In this document: piece after piece, positions 53,528 to 64,000 of the stretch | Position numbering within the stretch: position 1 is the first letter of the stretch | Layout of the letters: every line of letters starts with the position of its first letter | Source: Liquidambar formosana | Lineage: Eukaryota; Streptophyta; Magnoliopsida; Saxifragales; Altingiaceae | DNA length: 64,000 nt | NCBI GenBank assembly: GCA_039720395.1 | Contig: CM077826.1 | Location: 32,484,810-32,548,809, forward strand | Direction of reading: 5' to 3' | Translations under genes and position numbers: made by a program | Notes under the pieces: model-generated | What the model was told of the DNA's origin: nothing | Database searches by the model: none | What the model saw: the letters and a program-made list of their open reading frames with translations, nothing else

Positions 53528-53912
53528 TCAAGTAAGCAGAAGAAGATGCATTTTCATTCATGATTTCAAGTACATTCAAAAGAAACAAACCTTGGTTACA
53601 ATAACCTTTCCCAACAAACATACCATTCTTAGTCATAATGATCTTGTTAGATTCAAAAGATACCTTAACTCTAACCTTACCCAGCAGAGAAACCAACACC
53701 AAGTTGTAGTGAATGTTTGGAACATGGAGCACATCACTCAGTGAAAGGACTTTTCCAGAAGTCAGTTTGAGAAGAACCTTCCCTTTTCCTACAACTAGCG
53801 AGGGCCTCGAATCGCCCATGAATACTTGTTCCTCGCCTTCCCTTATAGGAGTGTAGGAAACAAAAGCATTTCTGTCACCATAGATATGCTTGGTAGCCCC
53901 AGAGTCTACCAC
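53514..53912 (-). pseudogene. Copia aspartic protease
   Basis: The retroviral-type protease active site DSGATKH lies at the start, followed by the family's GKGKVLLKLTSGKVLSLSDVLHVPNI segment. A TAG (53913-53915) immediately precedes the active-site block where a Trp is usual. The reading frame is shifted from gag upstream and from integrase downstream; the downstream shift lies at about 53515-53530. Confidence 0.88.
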
Positions 53913-53967
53913 CTAGTCCTTCACATTTGCAACCATGTTCACCTCAGTGACAACTGCAGCAATGATA

Positions 53968-54876
53968 TCATCCGCCTTCTGCCAAATTAACAGTTGTACG
54001 TGTAGGAGAATTATTTACCTTCCTATAACTGCACTTGAGAGCATGGTGTCTTGGTTTCCCACAAACATAACAGTTACCTTTTTTCTTAAAGGTGGGTTGA
54101 GATTTTTGATTCTGACCAGGTCTAAAATTTTGATTAGTCTTATGGTCTTGGTTTGGCCTATTATTCCAGTTGGTCTTGTGATTCTTATTATTAGTCCTCC
54201 TATTGTTATTAGGTCTATTAGGTCCATCAACCAAATTAGCCTTAGAAGTAAATTCCTTAGCTTTTTCAGTCTTGTCTCTAATCCTATTCTTTTCTTCAAT
54301 GCGAATGTGAACAATCACATCCTCAAGACTCATGTGTTTCCTCTTATGTTTCAAATTGTTTTTGTAGTCTTTCCAAGAGTCGGGCAATTTTTCAATAAGA
54401 AATCCTGCCAAGAAAGACTCTTGCAATTCTATCTCTTCAATTTTTAGGTCACTCACTAGGATATGAAAATCATGGATTTGAGATGATACATCTCTATCCT
54501 CAGTCATTTGAAAATTAGCAAAATTCCCTATGGCATATTTTTGATTACCAGCATCTTCTAAAACATATTTCTTATGCAGGCTATCCCAAATATCCTTAGC
54601 AGTTTTATAGGAATAATAGATATCATAAATCTCATTAGACAAAGTGCTAAGAATAGTGTGCCTACATACCTTATTACCATTTCCCCATTTTTTCAATTCC
54701 TCACCATATTTTTAAGAACCTTCCTTTGGTTTAGAACCTGTCAGAATGTGGGTTAATTCCACCATGTCCAAAGCAGAATAGACACGCTCTTGCTAACGCT
54801 TGAAGAAGGTGCCATTGAAGTGCTCGATCTTAGAAACATCATGCAGAATCTTAGCAGTCATAACAGCAGCATCCAT
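53968..54876 (-). pseudogene. Copia gag
   Basis: It starts at an ATG (54876-54874) only 18 bases from the LTR. A UBN2/gag-type region (SLHKKYVLEDAGNQKYAIGNF) is followed by a basic Asn-rich segment and a CCHC zinc knuckle CYVCGKPRHHALKC near the end. Two in-frame stops interrupt the N-terminal part (TAG 54795-54793, TAA 54714-54712). A one-base frame change lies between the zinc knuckle and protease, at about 53970. Confidence 0.9.
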
Positions 54877-54894
54877 GATAACTACTCTTAAGAT

Positions 54895-57492
54895 TGTTGG
54901 AAAATAATGGAGATGCTACTGTATAAAATGAAATAGCTAGTACAAGAATTGAAAAAATACAAACAGTGTCGGTTGAGGCGTGTACAAGGCACTGTCCTTA
55001 AGAGTAGTTCCGCCCCTATGAGTATTTAACTCGATGCAGTAGGTCACAGTGCTCTACCCTCCAGGATTCAACTAACCGGGCTCCCACAAGCGTGCACTCG
55101 CAAGTGTAGGAGTGAAATGAAGAACTCAGAATGCTCCTGACTTTCAAAATATTATAAAATTGCAGAGAGAAAACAGAGAGAAGAAGAGAAGAGATGATTT
55201 GTCTTTTTGTTGTATGTCTTTGCTGAATGAGAGGATTGGTATATATAGGCTTTAGAAACCTAGTAACAGCCCTTAAAATAAATTCCCAACAGTCAAAAAA
55301 TATAAATACGAAAATAAATTTTCAACAGTAAAAAAATATAAATTCCAACAGTCAAAAATAATTAAATTCCAACAGTCAAAAAGTAATTAAATTTAAATAA
55401 AATTGAAACTGTCAACTGATTTAATTAGAATAATCCTAGTATAAAAACGGGTCACTGAACTGGGTCGTGGATAACCCAGTATCCAAAAGTCAAAGTAGCA
55501 AAATACGGGTCAATCCCGCCCGCACATGTGAAGCCAATTTTCGGGATTTGCACCCCTCCTACGCGCACGTCGTAGGCTCGCGACGCGCCTGACTAAGTCA
55601 ATTTTTGGACCCCAATCCTGCAAATCACTCAATTGAGCTCCGTCTCATGCGCACGTGGGAACTCCCTACTGTCAGGATTATGCCCTAGAGCCAATCATAG
55701 AGATGATTGTTTAGGGATTAGGAACAATCATTTGATTTCATTTATGTATGTCACATTTATTATTGATTTAATAAAAGGGCTTATTCTATTATGTTTATAT
55801 GCATTATTTATATTTACATAATATGTCCATGGAGTTAGAGTTGAGAATATGGATTTACAAAGAGTTGTAATTTTGAGACTATAGATATATCTCTGTACTA
55901 AACTCTTAAAGCATTCCTAGTTGAAGGTTCACTATGATGGACAGTAATGAACCATAGGACTAGCACTTGTTAGGTTGACTCTATAAGAGGATAGCTAGTC
56001 TCAAGCTATTTGTGTGGAGACACTACAACCAACAAGTGGGTGCCTATTACAAGAATAGGTACACTGAATGTGACCAAAGATATGAGATAAACTGAATGGA
56101 GTTTTATCCTGCCTGTCAATCAGTTTCTCATTGTTATAGTGGTATAAGTAATCGTTAGACCTGAGACACCATAGTTGCCTTATGCATGTAGCTTTAGAAG
56201 TTTGATAACACTAAGTGCAAATCCTATTCAGGGGTTTGCAAAGGTGTTCATTGGCCCTACTGCTATGTGTATGAAGGCATGTGCGTGATCAACAAGGGAT
56301 CCATCACTCTCAGGAAAAAGAGAGAGAATGTCTCATATAGTATTCATAATATAACTCATTAAATCCATGGCCATGGTAGGATGAATATGAAAAGAGTTTC
56401 ATGAGTTCATCAATGAGTTGATATCTATGAATGAGTATAAAGTAATTGAACTAGGGACTTGACAGACTTCCATGTCCTATTAGTTCAATTGGAGACATTG
56501 TGTTGAAGGAAGGATGCAATTGTAACCTATAAACTATAACAGAAGGGTTCTTTGTAAATGACTATTCACCTCATTAAGGACCACACCATGAGCCATATGC
56601 TAGGTGTTACTCATGGTTAGTAGAAGCCCTAATTGATATAATTGAGTTATAATCAATTAGGGAATTGGAAGGAGTTCCAATTAGACCCTAAATGGAAAGA
56701 GTTCCATTGTGCACACCTCATGCTATTCTTACTACTTGATGATGTGAACCCAATGGGTCACACACTGATCATGCAAGATGAGCTTTGAAGTCTATGAGAG
56801 AAAGGATATGAGTGCATAAAGAATAGTTCTTTGAGGCCTATTTATATTTGATATAATTTATAGGGGTTATTGTGCAATTTAGAGAAATTGCATAAAACCC
56901 TAATAGGGTTTCCCCCTAGGGCCGGCCCCCTTAGTGTGGACTATATAAGTCACACTATGATGTGTGACATCATAACAATAAGTTGAACTCCCCAAGGGCT
57001 GGCCAGAATTTCCAGCCTCCCTCTCTCTCTCTCCTCTCTTCTTCTACACTAGCAACAACAAGGAAAAGGAGGAAAAGACTTGAAGCTCTAGCTAGGTGTG
57101 GATACCGTTGGAGGCAGCACACTTGGGCTGCTCTTTCACCGCTGTCCGGAGTAGAAGCTTAGAGCAAAACGGAGAAGACAAAAATCCTATAAGTGTTCTA
57201 ACCCTCTTCGTAGTTAGGGTTTGATTTTGTGTTATGCATAGTTAGATTCATGGGCTGTGGAATCGTAGGAAAAATTTTTATATTCCGCACTTCAATTTTT
57301 CCCTCTTGTTCGATTCCCAACACCTACATCTCCCCACATGATACCGTATATAATAAGTGGAGTACTATATAAGCCCACTAAAACTTTTTTACTTTTCCAA
57401 TGTGGGACAAGATGTCATCACACTCAAGTACAAAACTCTTTTATGAAAACCTTTGATTTTCGAAATACTTATTTTATACTTAAAATACAACA
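54895..57492 (-). repeat. 5' LTR of the copia element, split by an insertion
   Basis: LTR sequence is at 54895-55669 and continues at 57328-57492 after a nested solo LTR and its duplicated target. A CTATATATACC box lies at about 55235-55245 on the minus strand. Downstream in the leader, at 54997-55009 (plus CTTAAGAGTAGTT), is a 13-mer complementary to the bases next to the LTR at 54880-54892. Confidence 0.93.
55670..57322 (+). mobile_element. Solo LTR nested in the copia 5' LTR
   Basis: It begins TGTCAGGATTATGCC and ends GATTCCCAACA, 1653 bp. It is flanked by exact CCTAC duplications (55665-55669 and 57323-57327), and the 3' LTR at 49362-50358 shows the uninterrupted site. A TATATAAG box at about 56943 indicates plus orientation. 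No ORF or internal region remains, so it is a solo LTR left by recombination between the LTRs of a different retroelement. Confidence 0.92.
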
Positions 57493-57683
57493 GCTTTGAT
57501 TGAAATGTAATGCTTATTAATTTTACCCGTAAAGCATTATTCAACATATAGTGTTAGTTTTTTTTTAATAAAAAAAAGGACATATGGAGTGAGGTATTCC
57601 CTCTCTATGACTTTGATCGGCCTTTGGCCTAAATATAATATATATTTGGACAATTGATACATTATTTACATAATATTGTATAA

Positions 57684-57905
57684 CTAGAATGGATCCGCGC
57701 GATGTGTAAGAACTAATCAGTAGCTTCATTTAAAGTACTTATAAAAGCACCAAAAATGCTATTATCCACTTCGGGTCTAGCTAAACACCTAACAGGATTA
57801 TTTGGAAAAAGAGATTTAATAAACAATGTGAAATAAAAAAAATAGCTAAACTTAGATGGTGAGGTTTTCAGGTTTGCCAAACAACCTTCAATGTTGATCC
57901 TAGAA
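57684..57905 (-). mobile_element. Decayed Helitron 3' ends, two in tandem
   Basis: CTAGAATGGATCCGCGCGAT at 57684 and CTAGAATGGACCCACGCGAT at 57900 both resemble the 3' end of the Helitron at 45020, read from the plus strand, but their hairpin arms are mutated. The 210 bases after the first one match the 45020 element (TTCATTTAAA, CACCAAAAATGCTATTA), so these are truncated copies of the same family, again head to tail. Confidence 0.6.
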
Positions 57906-58153
57906 TGGACCCACGCGATGTGTAGAAATAGCAAACTTTGAGACAAATGTTACATGTTGAAATTCTCACTCCTCTTTGGACCATCACCAATTTGGTATAT
58001 TCTGGGTGTTAGTTGAAAGTTGAAACAAAGTGAAAGTTACACCTTGTTTACCAAAAAATGTAAAATTGAGGGCAACTCATGTGCTAAAAAATATGGATAT
58101 CTTAAGAAAATGCTAGTGATCCATAATATATTTTTCTAATTTCATTCTTTAAC
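57906..58153. other. Intergenic, AT-rich
   Basis: Nothing recognisable apart from possible continuation of Helitron-derived sequence. Confidence 0.3.
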
Positions 58154-58165
58154 GATGTGGCTACT

Positions 58166-58367
58166 GATGCAGGGTTAGTCGAGCAGCTAGACTTTAAGGG
58201 TGCTCCTTATAGGTCATCGTTTTAACTCTTTGCAGCTATTATTGTTTGTATGGGTATGGGATGCCTCACATCATCACATGTGTTGTTAAGGGATTAATTT
58301 GAGCTCAAACCTTAGTGGGAGTAAGACCTAGGATACTCTCTAATTGTTAATCTAAAATAATAATAAT
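58166..58367 (+). mobile_element. SINE with exact 12-bp target duplication
   Basis: GATGTGGCTACT flanks both sides (58154-58165 and 58368-58379). The insert is 202 bp and ends in a (TAA)n-type tail. Near its start TAGTCGAGCAGC fits the A-box consensus at 11 of 12 positions, with a degenerate B-box (GTTTTAACTC) about 45 bases later. No ORF. This is a tRNA-derived SINE inserted by target-primed reverse transcription. Confidence 0.8.
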
Positions 58368-59344
58368 GATGTGGCTACTAACACAACACAAACTTAGCAC
58401 AAACTTAAAGAACACCAAATATATATTTGTTGGCATGGTAACATCCTCGTCATTAAATAACATAATTACGAATAAAAATTACAAATCTATCTTAATATAA
58501 CTTAATCATACCTACATTAGTGTATTTAATCTTTGATTAGACTGTATGCCGAATATGCTTTCAGTATTCTATCAAAATAAAACAAATTTTCAACCCATGA
58601 CGAATCCCAAAAGACGCCTGGAAAGCCAGATATATTTAGTGATGACTACTTTCATCTAACCTTCATTTTTTTATTTGGTAAAACTCCTTTGTCTAACCCT
58701 TGTCACCCTATATAACTCTAATGAAAGAAATGAGATACATCATGAAGTTAGAAATGATTTTCCCAACTATTGCCTTATTTTTGGTTCCCCACTCTATGCA
58801 TATGTCGACATAAAGCATTTTTACATTAACATTCTAGAAATGTTTTAATTGGGTTGTGAAAGAAAAAAAATACATAAATAAATTCAATAGTATCACTAAT
58901 GGGAAACAATCAAGATCGGGGAGATGCCTAATAGCCTAGTGATACTTTCACCAGCCAACCAATTAGCCTAAATATTGATCTCACTATAAACATGTTTAAT
59001 AGCACAATCCCAATCACTAATGAATTGCAGTTGTGCAAATTTGAATAGAGGTAGATCATGTGATGGAATTGAACCAAATTATCATAAATGAATAGGGATG
59101 CCTAGGAATTTGTCTCAACAATAAGTTTGTAGAAGCTCTTCTTCTATGCAAGACGAACCAATAAAAATAGCTTAGAGCTTAACTTCCATTGTAGGAGTAA
59201 AACCAACGTGTACAATAAATCCACCAAACCTATTACCAAAGACAAAAAAGGCTTTTCCTATAGTAGTACCACAAAATGAATGTGGAAAAGAGTAATCTAT
59301 TATTTTTTTGTTTTGTTTTATAAAAGTAATATAGTTACATGTAA

Positions 59345-59384
59345 ACACACACACCCGCACACACACACACACACACACACACAA
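59345..59384. repeat. (CA)n microsatellite
   Basis: About 20 CA units with one CCGC interruption. Confidence 0.95.
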
Positions 59385-61021
59385 AGGAGACATAGAGAGG
59401 AAAATCTTAAAACTTACACATGGATAAGAACAAATACATTCATACTATACTTAATCTTGGTCAAAAGACTGAGAAAGGTATTTGAAATCCGACAAAATAG
59501 TAGGACTTTCTTCACTTCAGTTGCCCCAATACCATAATTTTATGATCGAGCTCCATTAACTACAAATACACCTAAAAGCGGGGGAAAATGCTTTTAGAAA
59601 AGAAAAATGAAATGAGGAAAACACAGTGCATACCATAAATAATCAATGAAACAATAAAGAAAAATGCCTTATACTATTTTTATAGCTAATATTGGAAGTG
59701 AAACATTTAAGAAACATCAAGAACTTCAATGAACAATTTAAACTGGTTTTGCTATATATGTATATGGAAAGAAAAGGAATATAGAGTTCCTAATAAAGAA
59801 AATAGAAGAGGTATACATGTTACATACCGATATAAAATAAATAAAAAAATAGTTAAGAAAAAATAAATATGTAATCAGCACATGGTTGTCATTTACTAAT
59901 GAGAAATGAATAACTCAATAGATAAGAATGGAAAAGAAGAATAACATTGCTTCCAACCCACAAACTCTACCACCATACCCTAAATCATGATGCACCACTT
60001 GAACAACACTATCGCACCAATATTGTCACAACCCTTTAACATTACCTCCTCCATTGTGAATACCATTGCCATATAATTATTGCCACCATCCATTCATTTA
60101 TGCTTCCGCCTCCATCGCCACTCTCATGCCCACGCCACTGCCACCACCACTACTACACTGGCACCACTACCTCTACCTTTAACAATATCACCATATCACT
60201 CCATCCATTAACACCATCCACTCACAATTGTCTTCTTCATAGTTATCATTTACATCACAACTCTATCAAAAATACTTCTAGAAAGTTAACATAAATTGTG
60301 TTTATCTAAGTTTTGAATGATATACAATTTACCATCAACTCTAAATACATTAAGTGAAAAGGAAAGGGTAAAAAATAATAATAAAGGAATTTAAACAAAT
60401 TAAAACAAAACATTTTCAATTAGACTATAACCATGGCCAAGATTAGAAAAAAAAATGAGAAAAAGAATTCTCCATTTATCTTAACATTTCCTAAATCATA
60501 AACAACAATTGAACTTAAAGTGAATAGTTGGCTCAATTGATGAACCTACTTTTATATTCTTTGCTTCTTTAAAGAAACAAAGTTCTTTTGGACAAATAAA
60601 TATAGGAAGTTTTTTTACCTTTGTGGAGTGAAGAATCGCATCTAATCTTTCTCTTTTTAGGTAAGATAGGGGAGGGGGAAAATTTCACGAGACCATCCAA
60701 TCTCACTAACTTGCTAAAGCAAAATATTATTTAATTTAAAATTCAAAGTTGGAAGAACTACATCTCTTCTTACTCCTAAGGAGCATGTGGATCATGGATA
60801 AAAAAATTTCATAAATTTCAATTGAATTACAATCAATAAGAACATTAACGTTAGACACATTAATGCATAAGAGCATACATGATATAATTTTGTGTTATCT
60901 TTGTACAAGACACAAAAGATCACAAAAATAAAAAGTGCATCTAAGTACATTTGATATGATATAAGAAGAAAAATTGAAACTCACCATATTCTCCTAATTG
61001 ATTCTCCCCCCCTCCCCCCGT

Positions 61022-61024
<3 letters not shown>

Positions 61025-61058
<34 letters not shown>
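61025..61058. repeat. Poly-T tract
   Basis: An uninterrupted T-run of more than 30, preceded by C-rich sequence. It could be the A-tail of a minus-strand retroposon, but no body is recognisable. Confidence 0.8.
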
Positions 61059-64000
61059 TAACAATGAGAGTGGACACATGAGCTATTTGCAGGGGGAAAA
61101 AAGGGGTGGTGGGGGAGGGGGGGAAAGAGTGGAGATGTTGGATGGGCACTATAGCAATACAATGCCCCAGCCCATGCTTTATTATATTTGTGGGTAGTAA
61201 TCAATAATAAGCAACATTAAGGTCACGGTATAATTTTTTTGAGAGAAATTAACACAACAATATACTTGTGGTAAACTATGAACAAATCCTTGATTTATTC
61301 AATTCAACAAATAACCATTGTGGGTCGTAACTAGGGTATTGATGAAGATTGGATAACTGATACCCCTTATTCTATTTATTCCCTCTCATTATTTTATTTT
61401 TTGTAAATCAGTTTCCTTATATTGAGATCCAAATTATTCAACATTGGCATAAGTGGTGTCCGAATGCTTCATGTCCTTTTCTAGAATGTAGCTAAAGTGG
61501 TGTATGTGCTAAAAAGTCTCAAAGTAATTGGACTCCTTAATAATAAAAAGCATAGGCAAAGTTAGTTTCAATGCTATGCTAAAAGTTGGGAGTTAGTATT
61601 TCATAGCACACTAATATAAATCACAACTTGTGAAAATATCAGTGATCGAGCAAATAAATAAATAGTTTCATAATCATAGATAGTGCAACTCATACTTGAA
61701 ACTACATATGAGTTCGCAATTTACCTACGACTATTAAAAACAAGGTCCACGTTATTATGCCTATTTACAACTTACATATGATTGATGAAAAATAAGCCTT
61801 CAAATGATTAGATGTATGAATAAAATGAATATTCTATCTCAAACCATTGAAAACTCAATTCTACCAAGTCGAAGTCAACTATACCAATAAAATGAATATT
61901 CTACATCAAACCATTAAAATCAGTTCAATTGTCTCATAGAACCAGCGATCAACAACATGAATTGGCACATCATGTTAAGCATTTCAAGCATAAAGATTAT
62001 GAGTAGTCTTTCTTTCATTGTTAGGAACCATGCTAATTAATAAAGGGGGGAAATAAGTAAATGGCACTCAGAAGAGAAAAAAAAAAAAAACTGAATATGT
62101 GACTGTGGAATGGTGTAAACTCAAAAATCTTATTTTAAAAATCTATTTCATGAGCACTCACATCAATGTTGAGTTGTTTGAGCTTTGCAACTTTTGTCCA
62201 TTCTTTTAAAAGCAACAAAAAATTAATTAAATTCAGCTTAAAGAACATTAAATATGAGGAGGAAAAAGAAGAAAAAGAAGATCCACCTGAGCAGCGCCTA
62301 TAATGGTCATAATGGCGCCACCAATTTGGGTTACTACACAACCACTATGAATAGTACAATAGAATCCATTTTCTCTTGAGGTACGTTGCTTCTAAATGCC
62401 ACCAATAGTCTAGGAGAAAAAAATTAGTAAAATATAAAAAAATAAAATTTCAAATGACATGGAATGGAAGTCAATAATGGAAGTACCCACATGTATTCTA
62501 TGAAAATGAGGGTTGGAATTTGCCCCATGAGTAGATCCTTCACAAAGGATTTTGTTTTTCATTAATTGAATTCCAAAAGTTGTTCAAATTATTTTTGCTT
62601 ATGGAGAGTAATAGTATAATAGTTGCTCATTATTTTTTATGTTACCAATTGAAAATGGAGGATGCAAATATGAGAGCTAATTGGCAACGATCCACATTGA
62701 AAATTAAATTTCACATATAGAACTTGGAAATACACAAGGAATTTAGATCCATTGTTATCTCTACCAGCAAGTTCATATGTACAATAGAAAGAGTGGAATT
62801 GCAATTAACTATCCCTAAAGAGCTAGAACTTGGAATTGCACATAGTTATCAGCACATCACTACTAACTGGTTATCATTTAGTTATTTTTCAGGAAGGGTA
62901 CTGGGCTATTTGCCCCCTTGTTATCGCTCAAAACCATTGACTGTTGAAAGCAACTACTTAATGCAATTGGATGCATAGTTCAATGTATCTAAAAGGGGGA
63001 AAAATTTATAACCATCCTCGAACAAAAATAATGGTACAAAAGAAGACAACATTTTGGGATGAGAAAAAGTTTTTTTTTAAAAAAAAGGTCAAAAGCAGTT
63101 AGAATGTTGTCCTTCAGTTCAATTGACCGAGAAGGCTGCTTTCATGCCAAAGGTCTAATACAAGATGCTTCTTGGAAATGGTTCCCTAAATAAATCATGG
63201 GGAAAGGTCAATGAAACCACATCAAATATAAAGACATGCAGCCTTCATATAAGATTTTTAAAATACTACAAATTTCCTTTATATTCTAATTTTTTCCCCA
63301 GGCAAGAAAAGAAAAGAAAAGAAAAATTAAGAGAAGGTAAAAGGAATGAGAAAGCAAAGGAAAGGAAGAGTACATTGCCGACAGTAGCTTTATCTAGAAT
63401 TTGAAATAGATATTTTTCATAAATAAACCCAAACTTAACCTATAAAATTGCATTTCAAAAAAATAAAATTTCACATATTAGACAAACAGAAGGTCAACGG
63501 TATACATACTGACCGTAAGCATGACTATTGACATGAAGATGTAATTGCTAGAGCCATTTGCTAACAATTTAAATGGAATATATCAAACAAATAAAAACTC
63601 TACAAATCTAACATGCTTTAAACCAACTAAAAAAATAAAAAGGTATAGGAAATTAGAAGTTCTTTTCGAAAATCCAATCACAAAAAAAAAAGAAAAAGGC
63701 TTTTTATATAGAAAGAAGAATTATCATCTTATAGGGTTTTATACGGGCCTAAGATATGCCCAACATGTTTTTCGTAGTTGCCTTATACAACTACCATTAG
63801 CCCCCATACCACAACATTCCCAATCAATGCAATTAATGCTTAAAACCTCAATATGCAGATAGGGAATTTACCTTCAAGCTGGACACCAAATGAGTTGCTT
63901 TATTTGAAGATATAAGCATTAAAAACAACTCTGAAGATATAATATAAGCATAAATAAATAAATAAATAACTATGGCTATAGATTTGCACTCCAAAACCTA

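Larger units (their letters stand above)
49362..57492 (-). mobile_element. Ty1/copia LTR retrotransposon, full length, disabled
   Basis: A complete element read on the minus strand: 5' LTR at 54895-57492 (interrupted), gag, protease, integrase and RT/RNase H in copia order, and 3' LTR at 49362-50358. The target duplication GCTTT is exact (49357-49361 and 57493-57497). The LTRs start TGTTG and end CAACA. A purine tract (GTGGGGAT) precedes the 3' LTR at 50359-50366. The usual initiator-Met primer-binding site is absent: only 18 bases separate the 5' LTR from the gag ATG at 54876. Integrase before RT identifies copia. The LTRs are very similar to each other, so insertion was fairly recent, but the coding region carries several disabling changes. 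Confidence 0.95.
58380..64000. other. Intergenic, no gene supported
   Basis: About 5.6 kb without a convincing gene. Simple repeats: (CA)n at 59345-59384, a CAC-rich tract at 60110-60190, a T-run of about 34 at 61025-61058 beside C- and G-runs, and A-runs at 62080. ORFs at 62724-62978 and 63545-63862 lack recognisable motifs. The end of the first (after TTTTCAG at about 62892) could be mistaken for a last exon, but nothing upstream joins to it. Confidence 0.35.

Noticed and set aside
53935..54447. 170-codon plus-strand ORF
   Set aside because: It is antisense to copia gag, which has clear zinc-knuckle and gag features.
62724..62978. Possible last exon after TTTTCAG at about 62892
   Set aside because: No upstream exon in a compatible frame and no family resemblance.

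Overview
This is nuclear DNA of a flowering plant, almost certainly a eudicot. The window is AT-rich, has long introns, GT-AG splice sites, many microsatellites and dense plant-type transposons. I cannot name the species. Only three host genes are convincing; most of the rest is mobile DNA and its relics.

Host genes. (1) 16928-22950 (+): a six-exon GMC oxidoreductase of 592 residues, the HOTHEAD (HTH) orthologue by overall sequence. (2) 24876-31213 (-): an eleven-exon receptor-like kinase of 897 residues matching ALE2 (ABNORMAL LEAF SHAPE 2). (3) 43238-43999 (+): an intronless 253-residue NDR1/HIN1-like membrane protein with an LEA_2 domain. HTH and ALE2 lie tail to tail with about 1.9 kb between stop codons. 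In Arabidopsis both act in epidermis/cuticle formation and organ separation, so their adjacency here is notable, but a working link is only inference.

Mobile DNA by region. 1-11000: mostly intergenic, with several MITEs, one clean non-autonomous hAT element (2901-3640, 8-bp target duplication), an old copia-type LTR (5747-6231) and a SINE-like piece. 11001-16479: three head-to-tail Helitrons on the minus strand. Two are composites carrying an internal, crippled 3' terminator plus a second working-type terminator. The array ends about 450 bp upstream of the HTH start codon. 31214-43000: intergenic, with an LTR/PBS relic, tandem repeats, a 1-kb TIR element with internal triplication (35523-36550), stacked MITEs, a SINE and a long fold-back hairpin (42634-42781). 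44000-49361: a complete small Helitron (45020-45531) and two MITEs. 49362-57492: a full Ty1/copia retrotransposon on the minus strand with 5-bp target duplication GCTTT. Its 5' LTR was later hit by another LTR, now solo (55670-57322, duplication CCTAC). The coding region is broken by stops, frame changes and a lost integrase aspartate. 57493-64000: Helitron relics, a SINE with 12-bp duplication, and about 5.6 kb with no gene I can support.

Most unusual points: the composite two-terminator Helitrons and their tandem array; the absence of the usual initiator-Met primer-binding site in the copia element, replaced by a 13-nt segment complementary to its own LTR; a G-to-A bias in that element's disabling changes; and a possible 54-nt cassette exon in ALE2 that looks like a diverged copy of its exon 2.
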